64,000 nt of DNA. Origin: Polaribacter sejongensis. Its GTDB lineage: Bacteria > Bacteroidota > Bacteroidia > Flavobacteriales > Flavobacteriaceae. Location: NCBI RefSeq assembly GCF_038024065.1, contig NZ_CP150667.1, forward strand, positions 4,223,501 to 4,287,500. Direction: 5' to 3'. Position 1 is the first letter of the stretch. Every line of letters begins with the position of its first letter. Below, in pieces: positions 49,490-58,598 of this stretch. Below the pieces are notes generated by a model, which ran no database searches, was not told the origin of the DNA, and was given only the letters and a program-made list of their open reading frames with translations. Both the position numbers and the translations under genes were made by a program.

Positions 49490-51208
49490 TTAGTTATTTA
49501 TATTCGGATTAGTCTGTAATTCTTGTATAGGAATAGGGAAATAGTTATGATTTTCCGCATTGTAGTTAGTAGCACTTAACGCAAAATCGGGTCTAATTCT
49601 ACCAGGTATGTATAATGGAGCAGTATCAAATGAAAGGTCAGTGTTTTCCAGTCTCCAAACTTCGTCTGCTCTTAACTCTGTAAATACTTCTTTTACAATA
49701 CCCCATCTTACTAAATCTTTCCATCTATGACCTTCAAAACACAATTCTACTGCGCGTTCTACGCGTTGTAGGTGAGTTAATACTGTTTGTGCATTGGCTT
49801 GTACCATTGGGTGTGCTCCATGTACTTGCTTACTAACATGTAATTGTGGGAATTTACCGCCATTATCGTCCATGTATTTTTGAAGTGTTATTACTCCAGC
49901 TCTAGCTCTAACCATATCTATATACTCTATGGCTGTTGCATAATCATCACTTGCTCCAAGTACAGCTTCTGCATACATTAATAAAACGTCTGCATATCTA
50001 ATATGTCTAAAATTAATACCAGATCTGCGGTTAGCAGGTTCTGATGGTAAATGATACCAATTAGAGTGTTTTTTTACATAAGCACTTTGTCCAAATCCAA
50101 AACCTTTTACATCAGCAAAATCCAAACCATAATATTTTCCTTCCATAAATCTAACTGCAATCGTAGCATTCATTCTTGTAGATTCTATGTTCCCATTATT
50201 GATAGAATTATTTGGGTCCACTTCATCATAAACCAACATTTCTTGTAAGTTATAAGAAGCTAATAAAGTATTAAAACCTCCATATTGTATTGATCCAACT
50301 TCTGATGCAATTGAAGAAGATTCAGCACTAGTTTGCCAAGGAGTATCATCAACAGCACCTCCATTTACACCAGGAGCTAAGTCGAAAGAATAATTTACTT
50401 CAAAAATAGATTCTGAATTAAATTCATTTTCATGCTGAAAGTTGTCTGAAATATCTTTGGTTAAACTATATACTTTAGAATCTATAACTTGTTTAAATAA
50501 ACCAGCAGCTGTTGGCCACTCTTTATTGTATAAATGTACCTTTCCTAACAGTGATGTTGCAGCACCCCAAGTTGCTCTTCCCATATCGTTACTTTCCCAT
50601 GATTGTGGTAAATTATTCATTGCAAATTCTAAATCTGGAAGTATTATTGCGGCATTAATTTCTGCAATAGTAGAAAAAGGTTTAGAAAGTTCTTCTTTAG
50701 TTTCTGCTACTTTATCGTGAATTACACCTCCACCATAAGTATGTGCTAATTGAAAGTAAAAGAAGGCTCTTAAAAATTTTGCTTGCGCTTCAATTTCTGC
50801 TTTTGAGTTACCTGTAAAAAGACTAGCATCTGCATCTTGTATATTTTGAATAACTTGATTTGCTCTAAAGATACCTACATAAAGTTCGTTCCATTTATCC
50901 GTTACATGATAAATACCATCGTTATAGGTTAAGTTTCTAAAAAGATTTGGTCTGTACCAAGATTCTGTACCACCAATATCTCCCATAACCATTTCGTATA
51001 TTAGTTCTCCTCCACTAATGCTTTGAAACTGTAATGCACCATAAACAGTGGTTAATGCACTGTTGTATTGTCTTTCAGATTTCCAGAAAGTATCTGTAGT
51101 AATTGCATTTGGATTAACTTCTGTTAAAAAACTATCTTCATCACATGCTACGAAGAATAACGAGCATACAAGAGCAAATAGTAATGTATTATTTTTTATT
51201 AATTTCAT
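49490..51208 (-). CDS. susD: SusD/RagB-family nutrient-binding lipoprotein
   Basis: 572 residues, lipobox SLFFVAC. Typical SusD features: NAITTDTFWKSERQYNSALT, helical TPR-like repeats (AQAKFLRAFFYFQLAHTYGG), FRHIRYADVLLMYAEAVLGA and the C-terminal FEGHRWKDLVRWG...NYFPIPIQELQTNPNINN. It forms the lid on the SusC transporter and binds the oligosaccharide at the cell surface. 12 bp downstream of susC. Confidence 0.96.
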   Translation of the reverse strand: MKLIKNNTLLFALVCSLFFVACDEDSFLTEVNPNAITTDTFWKSERQYNSALTTVYGALQFQSISGGELIYEMVMGDIGGTESWYRPNLFRNLTYNDGIYHVTDKWNELYVGIFRANQVIQNIQDADASLFTGNSKAEIEAQAKFLRAFFYFQLAHTYGGGVIHDKVAETKEELSKPFSTIAEINAAIILPDLEFAMNNLPQSWESNDMGRATWGAATSLLGKVHLYNKEWPTAAGLFKQVIDSKVYSLTKDISDNFQHENEFNSESIFEVNYSFDLAPGVNGGAVDDTPWQTSAESSSIASEVGSIQYGGFNTLLASYNLQEMLVYDEVDPNNSINNGNIESTRMNATIAVRFMEGKYYGLDFADVKGFGFGQSAYVKKHSNWYHLPSEPANRRSGINFRHIRYADVLLMYAEAVLGASDDYATAIEYIDMVRARAGVITLQKYMDDNGGKFPQLHVSKQVHGAHPMVQANAQTVLTHLQRVERAVELCFEGHRWKDLVRWGIVKEVFTELRADEVWRLENTDLSFDTAPLYIPGRIRPDFALSATNYNAENHNYFPIPIQELQTNPNINN

Positions 51209-51220
51209 GATTTTTATTTT

Positions 51221-54200
51221 TTAAAAGCTTAATTGAAGACCTAACATGAATTGACGAGTAACTGGGTAGTTCCCTCTATCTACACCTCTTGTAAAGATTC
51301 CATCTCCACCAACTTCTGGGTCATACCCTGAGTAATTTGTAAACGTAAATGGATTCGTTGAAGTTAAATACACTCTAGCTTTATCAATACCAATATCTTC
51401 TATACCAGGAATAGTGTATCCAAGTGTTAAAGTTCTAATTCTTAAATACGTTCCGTCTTCTAAGAAATAATTAGAAGCAGCTCTTACATTATTATGAAAT
51501 GCACTTCGTCTAAAAGTTGGAACATCTGATGTTGGATTTTGTGGAGACCACATGTTATATAAATCTGTATGTCTTCCTTGAGTATAGGCGTACAATTTAG
51601 ACCCATTATATACTTCTGCGCCATGAGAATAAAAAGCTTGTACAAAGAAATCGAAACCTTTATAATCTAAGTTTAACCCTAAACCGGCTTCAAACTCAGC
51701 TTGTCCAGAACCAGAGTAAACACGGTCATTATCGTTAACAGCACCATCGTTATTAGTATCTTTATACATCATATCTCCTAATTGAGGCGTACCTGTAGCT
51801 GATACGTCAAGCAAATTATAGGCATCTAATTGTTCTTGTGTTTTTATAACACCATCGTTTTGCAATAAAAAGAATGATCCTGCTTCATAGCCTTTCGCTA
51901 AAAAAGTAGTGTAATCTATATTTTCGCCTAAAGAGGCTGTAGGTCTACCATTGGCATAACCTCTATCTATACCGTTTAAATCCGTTACTTCATTTATATT
52001 TTTAGTAAAAGTACCTGAAATACTATATTTTAAGTCATCTCCAATTCGATCTTTGTAACTTAAAGAAAGTTCTAGTCCTTTATTAACCATGTCACCAGCG
52101 TTAATTTGCTTAACATCATAAACTCCTGAAGCTCGTGTATGGTAAGTACCAGAAGATGCAGGAAGGCGCTCTTGTAAAAGCATATCTTTTTTGTCATTTT
52201 GATATACATCTGCAGTAATGTTTAGTTTATTCCTAAACATAGATAAATCTACACCAATATTTTTAGAAATAGTAGTTTCCCATTTAATATTAGGATCTAC
52301 ATAACGACGCTGAATAGAACCAAAATTTAATTCTTCATTAGGACCAAACGGATAATTTATACCAGATTCAATAATTGCTGTAAACTGATAAGGTGCAATA
52401 CCTTGGTTACCAACTTCTGCCCAACTTCCTCTTAATTTAAGATTGCTAATTGCATCTACGTTAAACCAATTTTCTTCACTAACATTCCAACCAGCAGAAA
52501 ATCCGAAGAAATTACCATATCTATTATTTTCCGAAAATTTTGAAGACGCATCTCGTCTATAACTAGCAGATAATAAATATTTTTCATCATAATTGTATTG
52601 AGCTCTTACTAATTTTCCAGCCAAAGTACTTGTTTGGTTGTTACTAGTAGGCTTTATTCCTTCTGCACCAGAACCTAAAGTTTGAAGGCTGTTACTAGCA
52701 TCTTTACTATATATGACACCAACTCCCAAATTTCTCTGTTTAAATCTTTCGTAAGAAATTACACCTAATAAATTAAGATTGTGTTTTCCGAAGTTTGTAG
52801 AATAATTAAGAATGTTTTCAATAGATTCTCTTTTAGAAAATATATAATCCTCATTTAGCAAGGCTTGTTCAGTTGAAGCAGTTGCATTAAGTGTTCCATC
52901 TCTAGCGTATGCTAAATATTGAGGACGGAAGAATTTTCTATAATAGTTATATTCATTTGAACCTAAATTTAGTTTGTACTTTAAACCTTTTGCAATTTCA
53001 TACTCTAAATTAAGTGCAATATTGCTAGACTTTGTTTCTCTTTCGTCTATATTTTCTAATTGACGAGATAGGTAACCGTAAAATATTTCATTCTCCACAT
53101 CTAGTGTAACACTATTTTCGCCAATGGATGGAATATCACTTAAAGGTCTGCTCCAAGGAGATTGACCAATACTATATTCGTAAAGAGCATAAGGTTCTTG
53201 TGTTCTATTTTCAATAGTATAACCAAGAGTTGCAAAGGCTTTAAATTTACCCTTGGTAAATTGCCCAGTTAATCTATTAGCTAACCTATTAAAACCAGAA
53301 TTAATTAGAACACCATCTTGTTTAAAGTAATTGGTATTAAAGTTTAAGGTTAAGTTCTCTACACCACCAGAAATATTTAAACTAACATTTTGAATAACAG
53401 CATTATCATTTTGAACGTCTTCTACAAAATTCGTATCAAAATCTAAAGCATTTGCGTTAATAAAAAAAGTTTGTGGTTGAGATCCTAACTGTTCTGTAGC
53501 TATCTCTAAACTATACAGTTGTTGAGCTGTATTCATTAAAGGGGTTCCAGAAGTAATGCTTTGGATACCTGTATAGGTTGAGAGGTCAATTTTCATTTTA
53601 CCTGCTTTTCCTTTTTTTGTAGTAATTAAAATAACTCCGTTAGAAGCTCTTGTACCATAAATTGAAGCAGCAGCTCCATCTTTTAAAATATCTAAAGATT
53701 CAATTTGATCTGGAGAAATGTTTGGGTTCCCTTCATAAGGAATACCATCTACAACATATAATGGTCCAGCTGCACCAGAGGAAACAGATCCTAAACCTCT
53801 AATTTGTACGTTTGCAGCTTCTCCTGGTCTACCACTTGATGCTTGTATGTTTACACCTGCTACCTTACCTTGTATTGCTGCACCTAAATCGGCTACTGGA
53901 GATCTACTAATTTCTTCAGCCCCAACGTTAACAACAGCTCCTGTAACTTCTTTCTTCTTTTGTGTACCGTAACCAACAACAACAATTTCATCTAACAAAG
54001 AAGCGTCAGAAAGTAATGTTACATTAATAGTGGTTTTACCAGTTTTAATTATTACTTCTTTTGTTTTGTACCCTAAATAACTAAAAACTAAAATGTCTCC
54101 CAACTTAGCTTTTAATTCATAAGTTCCATCCATTTCAGTACTTTGTCCATTGCTAGACCCTTTTACAATTACACTAGCTCCAGGTAAAGAATCTCCATCT

Positions 54201-54316
54201 GCACTTACTGTTCCTTTTATAGTAACATTTTGTGCTTGGATAAAACCAAAACTAAGCAGAAGTAATGCTGTTAATAGCATTTTTCTGTAATTGCATTTTT
54301 GCAAATTTAATTTCAT
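51221..54316 (-). CDS. susC: SusC/RagA-family TonB-dependent outer-membrane transporter
   Basis: About 1031 residues from the ATG at 54316, whose signal peptide is MLLTALLLLSFGFIQAQ; an upstream in-frame ATG at 54376 would put extra residues ahead of the signal. Carboxypeptidase-like domain (VTIKGTVSADGDSLPGASVI), TonB-box region, plug (LDEIVVVGYGTQKKKEVTGA ... LYVVDGIPYEGNPNISPDQI) and 22-strand barrel ending QFMLGLQLSF. It imports oligosaccharides with SusD using TonB energy. First gene of the operon, behind a 900-bp upstream region with the CTTGACA motif. Confidence 0.96.
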   Translation of the reverse strand: MKLNLQKCNYRKMLLTALLLLSFGFIQAQNVTIKGTVSADGDSLPGASVIVKGSSNGQSTEMDGTYELKAKLGDILVFSYLGYKTKEVIIKTGKTTINVTLLSDASLLDEIVVVGYGTQKKKEVTGAVVNVGAEEISRSPVADLGAAIQGKVAGVNIQASSGRPGEAANVQIRGLGSVSSGAAGPLYVVDGIPYEGNPNISPDQIESLDILKDGAAASIYGTRASNGVILITTKKGKAGKMKIDLSTYTGIQSITSGTPLMNTAQQLYSLEIATEQLGSQPQTFFINANALDFDTNFVEDVQNDNAVIQNVSLNISGGVENLTLNFNTNYFKQDGVLINSGFNRLANRLTGQFTKGKFKAFATLGYTIENRTQEPYALYEYSIGQSPWSRPLSDIPSIGENSVTLDVENEIFYGYLSRQLENIDERETKSSNIALNLEYEIAKGLKYKLNLGSNEYNYYRKFFRPQYLAYARDGTLNATASTEQALLNEDYIFSKRESIENILNYSTNFGKHNLNLLGVISYERFKQRNLGVGVIYSKDASNSLQTLGSGAEGIKPTSNNQTSTLAGKLVRAQYNYDEKYLLSASYRRDASSKFSENNRYGNFFGFSAGWNVSEENWFNVDAISNLKLRGSWAEVGNQGIAPYQFTAIIESGINYPFGPNEELNFGSIQRRYVDPNIKWETTISKNIGVDLSMFRNKLNITADVYQNDKKDMLLQERLPASSGTYHTRASGVYDVKQINAGDMVNKGLELSLSYKDRIGDDLKYSISGTFTKNINEVTDLNGIDRGYANGRPTASLGENIDYTTFLAKGYEAGSFFLLQNDGVIKTQEQLDAYNLLDVSATGTPQLGDMMYKDTNNDGAVNDNDRVYSGSGQAEFEAGLGLNLDYKGFDFFVQAFYSHGAEVYNGSKLYAYTQGRHTDLYNMWSPQNPTSDVPTFRRSAFHNNVRAASNYFLEDGTYLRIRTLTLGYTIPGIEDIGIDKARVYLTSTNPFTFTNYSGYDPEVGGDGIFTRGVDRGNYPVTRQFMLGLQLSF

Positions 54317-54384
54317 TTTTTTATCGATTTTTGAATTATCATACCCAAATATTGTGTTTTTCTTACAAAACACCAATTTAAGGT

Positions 54385-54403
54385 ACTTGACAAAAACTGA
54401 ACA
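54385..54403. promoter_or_regulatory. Shared upstream motif (susC copy)
   Basis: ACTTGACAAAAACTGAACA, about 70-90 bp upstream of the chosen susC start. The same CTTGACAAAAACT core occurs ahead of the 1293-residue gene (62581-62599), and CTTGACATAAACT in reverse sense ahead of the gene at 55280. Candidate operator. Confidence 0.55.
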
Positions 54404-55194
54404 GGTTAAATTTTTAATTTTTTGTTAAAATTAACAGTTCCTTAAGAGTCTTTTTTTTATTTTTTGTTAAAATTATTTTAAGGACTTGTTTTTCTTATTT
54501 TTTGTTTAGATTAAGTAATAATTATATTTTTAAAAACAGGTCTTTGTGTTGTTATTTGTCTGTTTTGTAGTGATTTATGTTTTTTTTAATCCTTTTTTAT
54601 AAAGATGTTTTTTTTGATAAAATAAGTGTGTTCAATTATGAACTTGACATGTCAAGTTGTAATTTTCTAATGGAACAGCTATTAAAAGGAGATTTATTTT
54701 TAGTCACTGTTTTGTCAGAAACGATACTTAAAAAAGTTAAATAAGAATAGAATAAAGGTAATTTAGTTGTTTGATTTGGGTACTTTTTTATCTTTTTACC
54801 TTAAAAACAAATTTAAAAGTTGAATTATAAATATCATTTTTTTATGATTTTAAGTTATAGTAAGATAAAATTCTGTTCTTATTTTAATTTAAAATAGGTC
54901 TAAATATAATTTTATTTATAATAGATAAAGTTTCAATTTATTTTTAAGTTTAATGGCAATTTAAAAACTACGTTATTTAATTTTTTATAGTATAACGTTC
55001 TCTTTTATTAAAATAAAAAAGGTGTAAAGCATAGAGAATCTTTTATGTTATAAAATTTTATCATTTTTTATATTAAAAAGATCAGGTTATAATAATTGTT
55101 AAAAGTGTGTCTCTAAATACGTTTTACTTTAAAAAGGATAAAAAAATCTATAAAGAGTTTTTTTTTTGAGTAAAAGAAACTTTTTTTTTAGAAT
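54404..55194. other. Long AT-rich divergent intergenic region
   Basis: About 790 bp without a gene between susC and the divergent secreted-protein gene. Very AT-rich, with runs of T and A. It holds the 18-bp palindrome at 54641-54658; no ORF or RNA was recognised. The size is unusual for a genome with short spacers, so multiple regulatory sites or an unrecognised small RNA are possible. Confidence 0.5.
54641..54658. promoter_or_regulatory. Perfect 18-bp palindrome AACTTGACATGTCAAGTT
   Basis: Two perfectly inverted copies of AACTTGACA, the same word as the shared motif of this locus. It lies about 325 bp upstream of susC and about 620 bp upstream of the divergent gene. Probable binding site for a dimeric regulator. 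Confidence 0.55.
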
Positions 55195-55212
55195 TGTTTA
55201 GTTTATGTCAAG
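55195..55212. promoter_or_regulatory. Shared upstream motif (copy ahead of 55280 gene)
   Basis: TGTTTAGTTTATGTCAAG. Its reverse complement CTTGACATAAACTAAACA matches the susC and 62581 copies at most positions. About 68-85 bp before the ATG, in the same orientation relative to the gene as the other copies. Confidence 0.5.
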
Positions 55213-55279
55213 ACGATAAGTTACCAATAAAAAGAGTAATACTGTAATTTTAGAGCTTATTAACTAAAATACATTTAAC

Positions 55280-56017
55280 ATGAAAAAAATTACTTTATTA
55301 TTACTTTTTATGAGTTCGCTAGCATTTTCTCAAAGAGTAGAACCTACCTTTAGTTGGGCAAACAAAGCAGATTATCAAGTTAACGGAGAAGAAGCAGTAA
55401 CGTTTTCGCCTGGACAAGAAATTAATTTTTCTATAACGCATACGCTTGGGGCCACAAATGGCGTTGATGATACACAAAGTTTTGTCCTTTTTGGAGTTCA
55501 AGATGAAGCTGTAGCTAATTTAGATCATATAGATGGTGTATGGGCTAATAAAAGTATAGGTGATTCAGATCCTTCTTATTTTGTATACGCTATGACAGGT
55601 ACTTATACAATTCCTGCAGATGCAACGTTAAGTTCTGCTAATGCAGATTTAACTTACAGAGTATTGTCTTATTTAGCATATACACCAGATGGAGGTACTG
55701 TTATTTATGGAGGTGATGGCGCAAGTGACACTCCATTAGTTTATATAAGGAGTGCCGCAGAAATAACAGCTTTGTCTACAACAGATTTTACAAAAGAAAC
55801 AGCTTTAATAATGTATCCTAATCCTGTAAAAAACACAATATTTTTAAAAGGACAAAATTTGCCTGAAACATATAAAATTACAAATACTCTTGGAAAAATT
55901 GTTAAACAAGGAAATTTTGAAGGAAGTATTGATGCTTCAGCTTTAAGTACAGGAATGTACTTTTTAGTTTATGATAATAAAACTTACACAAAGTTCTTGA
56001 AAAATAAGAGCTCTTAA
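55280..56017 (+). CDS. Secreted protein with T9SS sorting domain
   Basis: 245 residues. Signal peptide (MKKITLLLLFMSSLAFSQ), a beta-rich domain of about 140 residues (PTFSWANKADYQVNGEEAVT ... VYAMTGTYTIPADATLSSAN) and a C-terminal Por-type sorting domain (MYPNPVKNTIFLKGQNLPET ... GMYFLVYDNKTYTKFLKN). Exported to the surface by type IX secretion. The middle domain is unassigned; a glycan-binding role is plausible because the gene sits between sus genes and a glycosidase and shares their upstream motif. Confidence 0.75.
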   Translation: MKKITLLLLFMSSLAFSQRVEPTFSWANKADYQVNGEEAVTFSPGQEINFSITHTLGATNGVDDTQSFVLFGVQDEAVANLDHIDGVWANKSIGDSDPSYFVYAMTGTYTIPADATLSSANADLTYRVLSYLAYTPDGGTVIYGGDGASDTPLVYIRSAAEITALSTTDFTKETALIMYPNPVKNTIFLKGQNLPETYKITNTLGKIVKQGNFEGSIDASALSTGMYFLVYDNKTYTKFLKNKSS

Positions 56018-56082
56018 AATTAATCTTTTTAATCAATTGGATTTAAGATTAAATTCAATTGATTTTTATTTACAATAAATTT

Positions 56083-58293
56083 ATGAAAAATAGAACACTA
56101 CTTACTTTAATTTCTTTTTTCTTCCTTTTTTCTTGTTCTAAAAAAGAAGTAAAGAAAGATTTTATAGAAGATTTAATTTCAAAAATGACACTTCAAGAAA
56201 AAGCAGGTCAATTAAATTTAATTCCAACAACAGGTTTTAATAAAACTGATTCAGTTCACCTTTGGATTAAAAAAGGATTGGTTGGTCATGTACAAAAATC
56301 GATAGGAGTTAAAAATAATTATGAACTGCAAAAAATTGCAGTAGAAAACTCAAGATTGGGTATTCCGTTGCTGTTTCAAGAAGATATAATTCATGGTTAT
56401 AAAACCATAGCACCAGTTCCTTTAGCAGAAGCATCTAGTTGGGATTTGGCAGCAATTAGAAAATCGGCAGCGATTGCAGCAAGAGAAGCATCATCCGCAG
56501 GAATCCATTTAACATTTGCGCCAATGGTAGATATTGCAAGAGATCCTAGATGGGGAAGAATTTTAGAAGGAGCAGGAGAAGATGTTTATTTAGGAAGTTT
56601 AATTGCTGCAGCTAGAGTAAAAGGATTTCAAGAATCTAATAAAGAAAATAGCAATATTCTAGCAACCGTAAAACATTTTGTTGGTTATGGAGCTTCTTTA
56701 GCTGGTAGAGATTATAATATTTTAGATTTTTCAGAAAGAGAGTTAAGAGAGACCCATTTACCTCCTTTTAAAGCAGCAATTGATGCTGGTGTATCTAGTG
56801 TAATGACCGCATATTCTGCTTATGATGGAGTGCCTTTAGTAGCAAATAATTTTTTATTGAAAGATGTTTTAAGAGATGAACTAAAATTTAAAGGTTTAGT
56901 AATGACAGATTGGGAAACGGTTGGTAATTTAGTGAAAACAGGAATTGCGAAAAATGATACCATTGCTACAAAAATGTCTTTATTAGCAGGGAATGATATC
57001 GATATGTCTACTAAAAAATATGTGAATTTACTTCCAGAAATGGTGAGAAAAGGAATTATTTCTGAAGCTGTTTTAGATAATTCGGTAAGAAACGTATTGT
57101 TGTTAAAACAAAAAGCGGGTCTTTTTAAAGATCCTTATGCGTATTTTAATGAAGAACGAGAAGCTAAAGAGCTTTTATCCGAAGAAAACATACAAGCAAC
57201 AAAAGAGATGGCTGTAAAAAGTATGGTGCTTTTAAAAAATAAGAATAACGTTTTACCACTTTTAAAGAAGAAACAAAGAATTGCAATTATTGGTCCTTTT
57301 GCAAAAGCACAAAAAGATTTATTAGGTTGGTGGTCTAGTCAAGGTAACCCAAATGATGTTGTTTCTATTTTTGCTGGAATTAAAAAGAGAGTTCCACAAA
57401 CCTCAACTATTTCTTATGCTCAAGGTTGTATTGTAGAAGATTTTGAAATAAAAGGAGTAGAAATGATTGCTGACGCTGTAAGAGCTGCTAATAATGCGGA
57501 TGTTATAGTATTAGCCTTAGGAGAAAAAGAATGGATGAGTGGAGAAGGAGGAGGTACAGCATCTTTGCTTTTACCAGGAGCGCAACAACAATTATTAGAT
57601 GCAGTTGCAAAAACAGGAAAACCAATTATTACCTTAATTGTTTCTGGAAGACCTTATGTTTTAACAGATGTTGTAAAAAAATCTACCGCTGTTTTACAAG
57701 TTTGGATGCCAGGAACTACAGGTGGTACAGCAGTTGCTGAAATTTTGTTTGGAGATTATAATCCTTCAGGGAAATTAACGGTTACTTTTCCTTTTCATCA
57801 GGGGCAAGTTCCTATTTATTATAATTATAAGAAAACCAGTCATTCTTTTAATGCAGGACCTAAGAATAATAGATATACAACAACTCATAGAGATATTACT
57901 TCTGATCCATTATTCCCTTTTGGTTTTGGATTAAGTTACAATAGTTATTCTTACAAAAATTTAAAGCTTGATAAAACTACAATGAATAAAAATGATAGTA
58001 TAAAAGTTTCTGTTGATGTTACTAATAAAGGAAAATACAACGGAAGAGAAATTGTACAATTATATATTCATGATAAAGTTTGTTCGGTAACAAGACCAGT
58101 AAAAGAATTAAAAGACTTCTTAAGTTTAGAACTTAAACCAAATGAAACGAAAACGGCTACTTTTTATATTACCTCAGATAAATTAAGGTTTATAGGTCTT
58201 GATTATAAAACAACAATTGAAGAAGGAGCGTTTGAAGTTTTTGTTGGTAAGAATTCTTCTGATACTTCTAAACTAGACTTTTGGTTAGAATAA
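56083..58293 (+). CDS. GH3 family glycoside hydrolase lipoprotein (beta-glucosidase type)
   Basis: About 736 residues from the ATG at 56083 (MKNRTLLTLISFFFLFSC, lipobox). N-terminal TIM barrel with KHFVGYGASLAGRDYN and nucleophile Asp in LVMTDWE (about 276). C-terminal alpha/beta sandwich with probable acid/base Glu in WMSGEGGGTASLLLPGAQQQ (about 488). Fibronectin III-like end (VDVTNKGKYNGREIVQLYIH). BglX-like architecture. It releases terminal beta-linked sugars from oligosaccharides in the periplasm after SusC/D import. Separated from the previous gene by 65 bp and closed by a strong terminator. Confidence 0.93.
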   Translation: MKNRTLLTLISFFFLFSCSKKEVKKDFIEDLISKMTLQEKAGQLNLIPTTGFNKTDSVHLWIKKGLVGHVQKSIGVKNNYELQKIAVENSRLGIPLLFQEDIIHGYKTIAPVPLAEASSWDLAAIRKSAAIAAREASSAGIHLTFAPMVDIARDPRWGRILEGAGEDVYLGSLIAAARVKGFQESNKENSNILATVKHFVGYGASLAGRDYNILDFSERELRETHLPPFKAAIDAGVSSVMTAYSAYDGVPLVANNFLLKDVLRDELKFKGLVMTDWETVGNLVKTGIAKNDTIATKMSLLAGNDIDMSTKKYVNLLPEMVRKGIISEAVLDNSVRNVLLLKQKAGLFKDPYAYFNEEREAKELLSEENIQATKEMAVKSMVLLKNKNNVLPLLKKKQRIAIIGPFAKAQKDLLGWWSSQGNPNDVVSIFAGIKKRVPQTSTISYAQGCIVEDFEIKGVEMIADAVRAANNADVIVLALGEKEWMSGEGGGTASLLLPGAQQQLLDAVAKTGKPIITLIVSGRPYVLTDVVKKSTAVLQVWMPGTTGGTAVAEILFGDYNPSGKLTVTFPFHQGQVPIYYNYKKTSHSFNAGPKNNRYTTTHRDITSDPLFPFGFGLSYNSYSYKNLKLDKTTMNKNDSIKVSVDVTNKGKYNGREIVQLYIHDKVCSVTRPVKELKDFLSLELKPNETKTATFYITSDKLRFIGLDYKTTIEEGAFEVFVGKNSSDTSKLDFWLE

Positions 58294-58315
58294 AGGTTTA
58301 AATTATGTAAAGGTA

Positions 58316-58350
58316 AAAAGTCTCAACTTATAGAATAAGTTGAGACTTTT
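58316..58350. terminator. Strong terminator after the GH3 gene
   Basis: Perfect 15-bp stem AAAAGTCTCAACTTA / TAAGTTGAGACTTTT with a 5-base loop (TAGAA), 23 bp after the stop codon. A- and T-tailed on the two sides, so it can work in both directions. Confidence 0.85.
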
Positions 58351-58598
58351 AAATTTAGCATCCTTAATACATTAAAACCCAGTTCCTAGCGCTTCCATAC
58401 TTGCAGCTTGCTTGTATAAGAACATCTTCTTTATCACCACCATTATCTTCCATGTCAGCAATACTAGTTTGTAATTATAGAGACATTCCTATTAAGAAGA
58501 ATAATCCCCGAAAAAGTAATTTGTTTTTAATTTTGTTGTTTTAGTTAATAATTGAGTTATTTTTTTTCATAGCAATTATTAAACAGAATTGTATCTAT
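58351..58598. other. Intergenic region between convergent genes
   Basis: About 250 bp with no intact gene. The minus strand contains an isolated open stretch (MEDNGGDKEDVLIQASCKYG) that resembles the end of some larger protein, but I cannot assign it. Possibly a decayed gene 3' end. Confidence 0.35.

Noticed and set aside
58370..58460. Small minus-strand gene MEDNGGDKED...
   Set aside because: The open stretch is short and isolated between convergent genes, with no start context or recognised family; noted only as possible decay.
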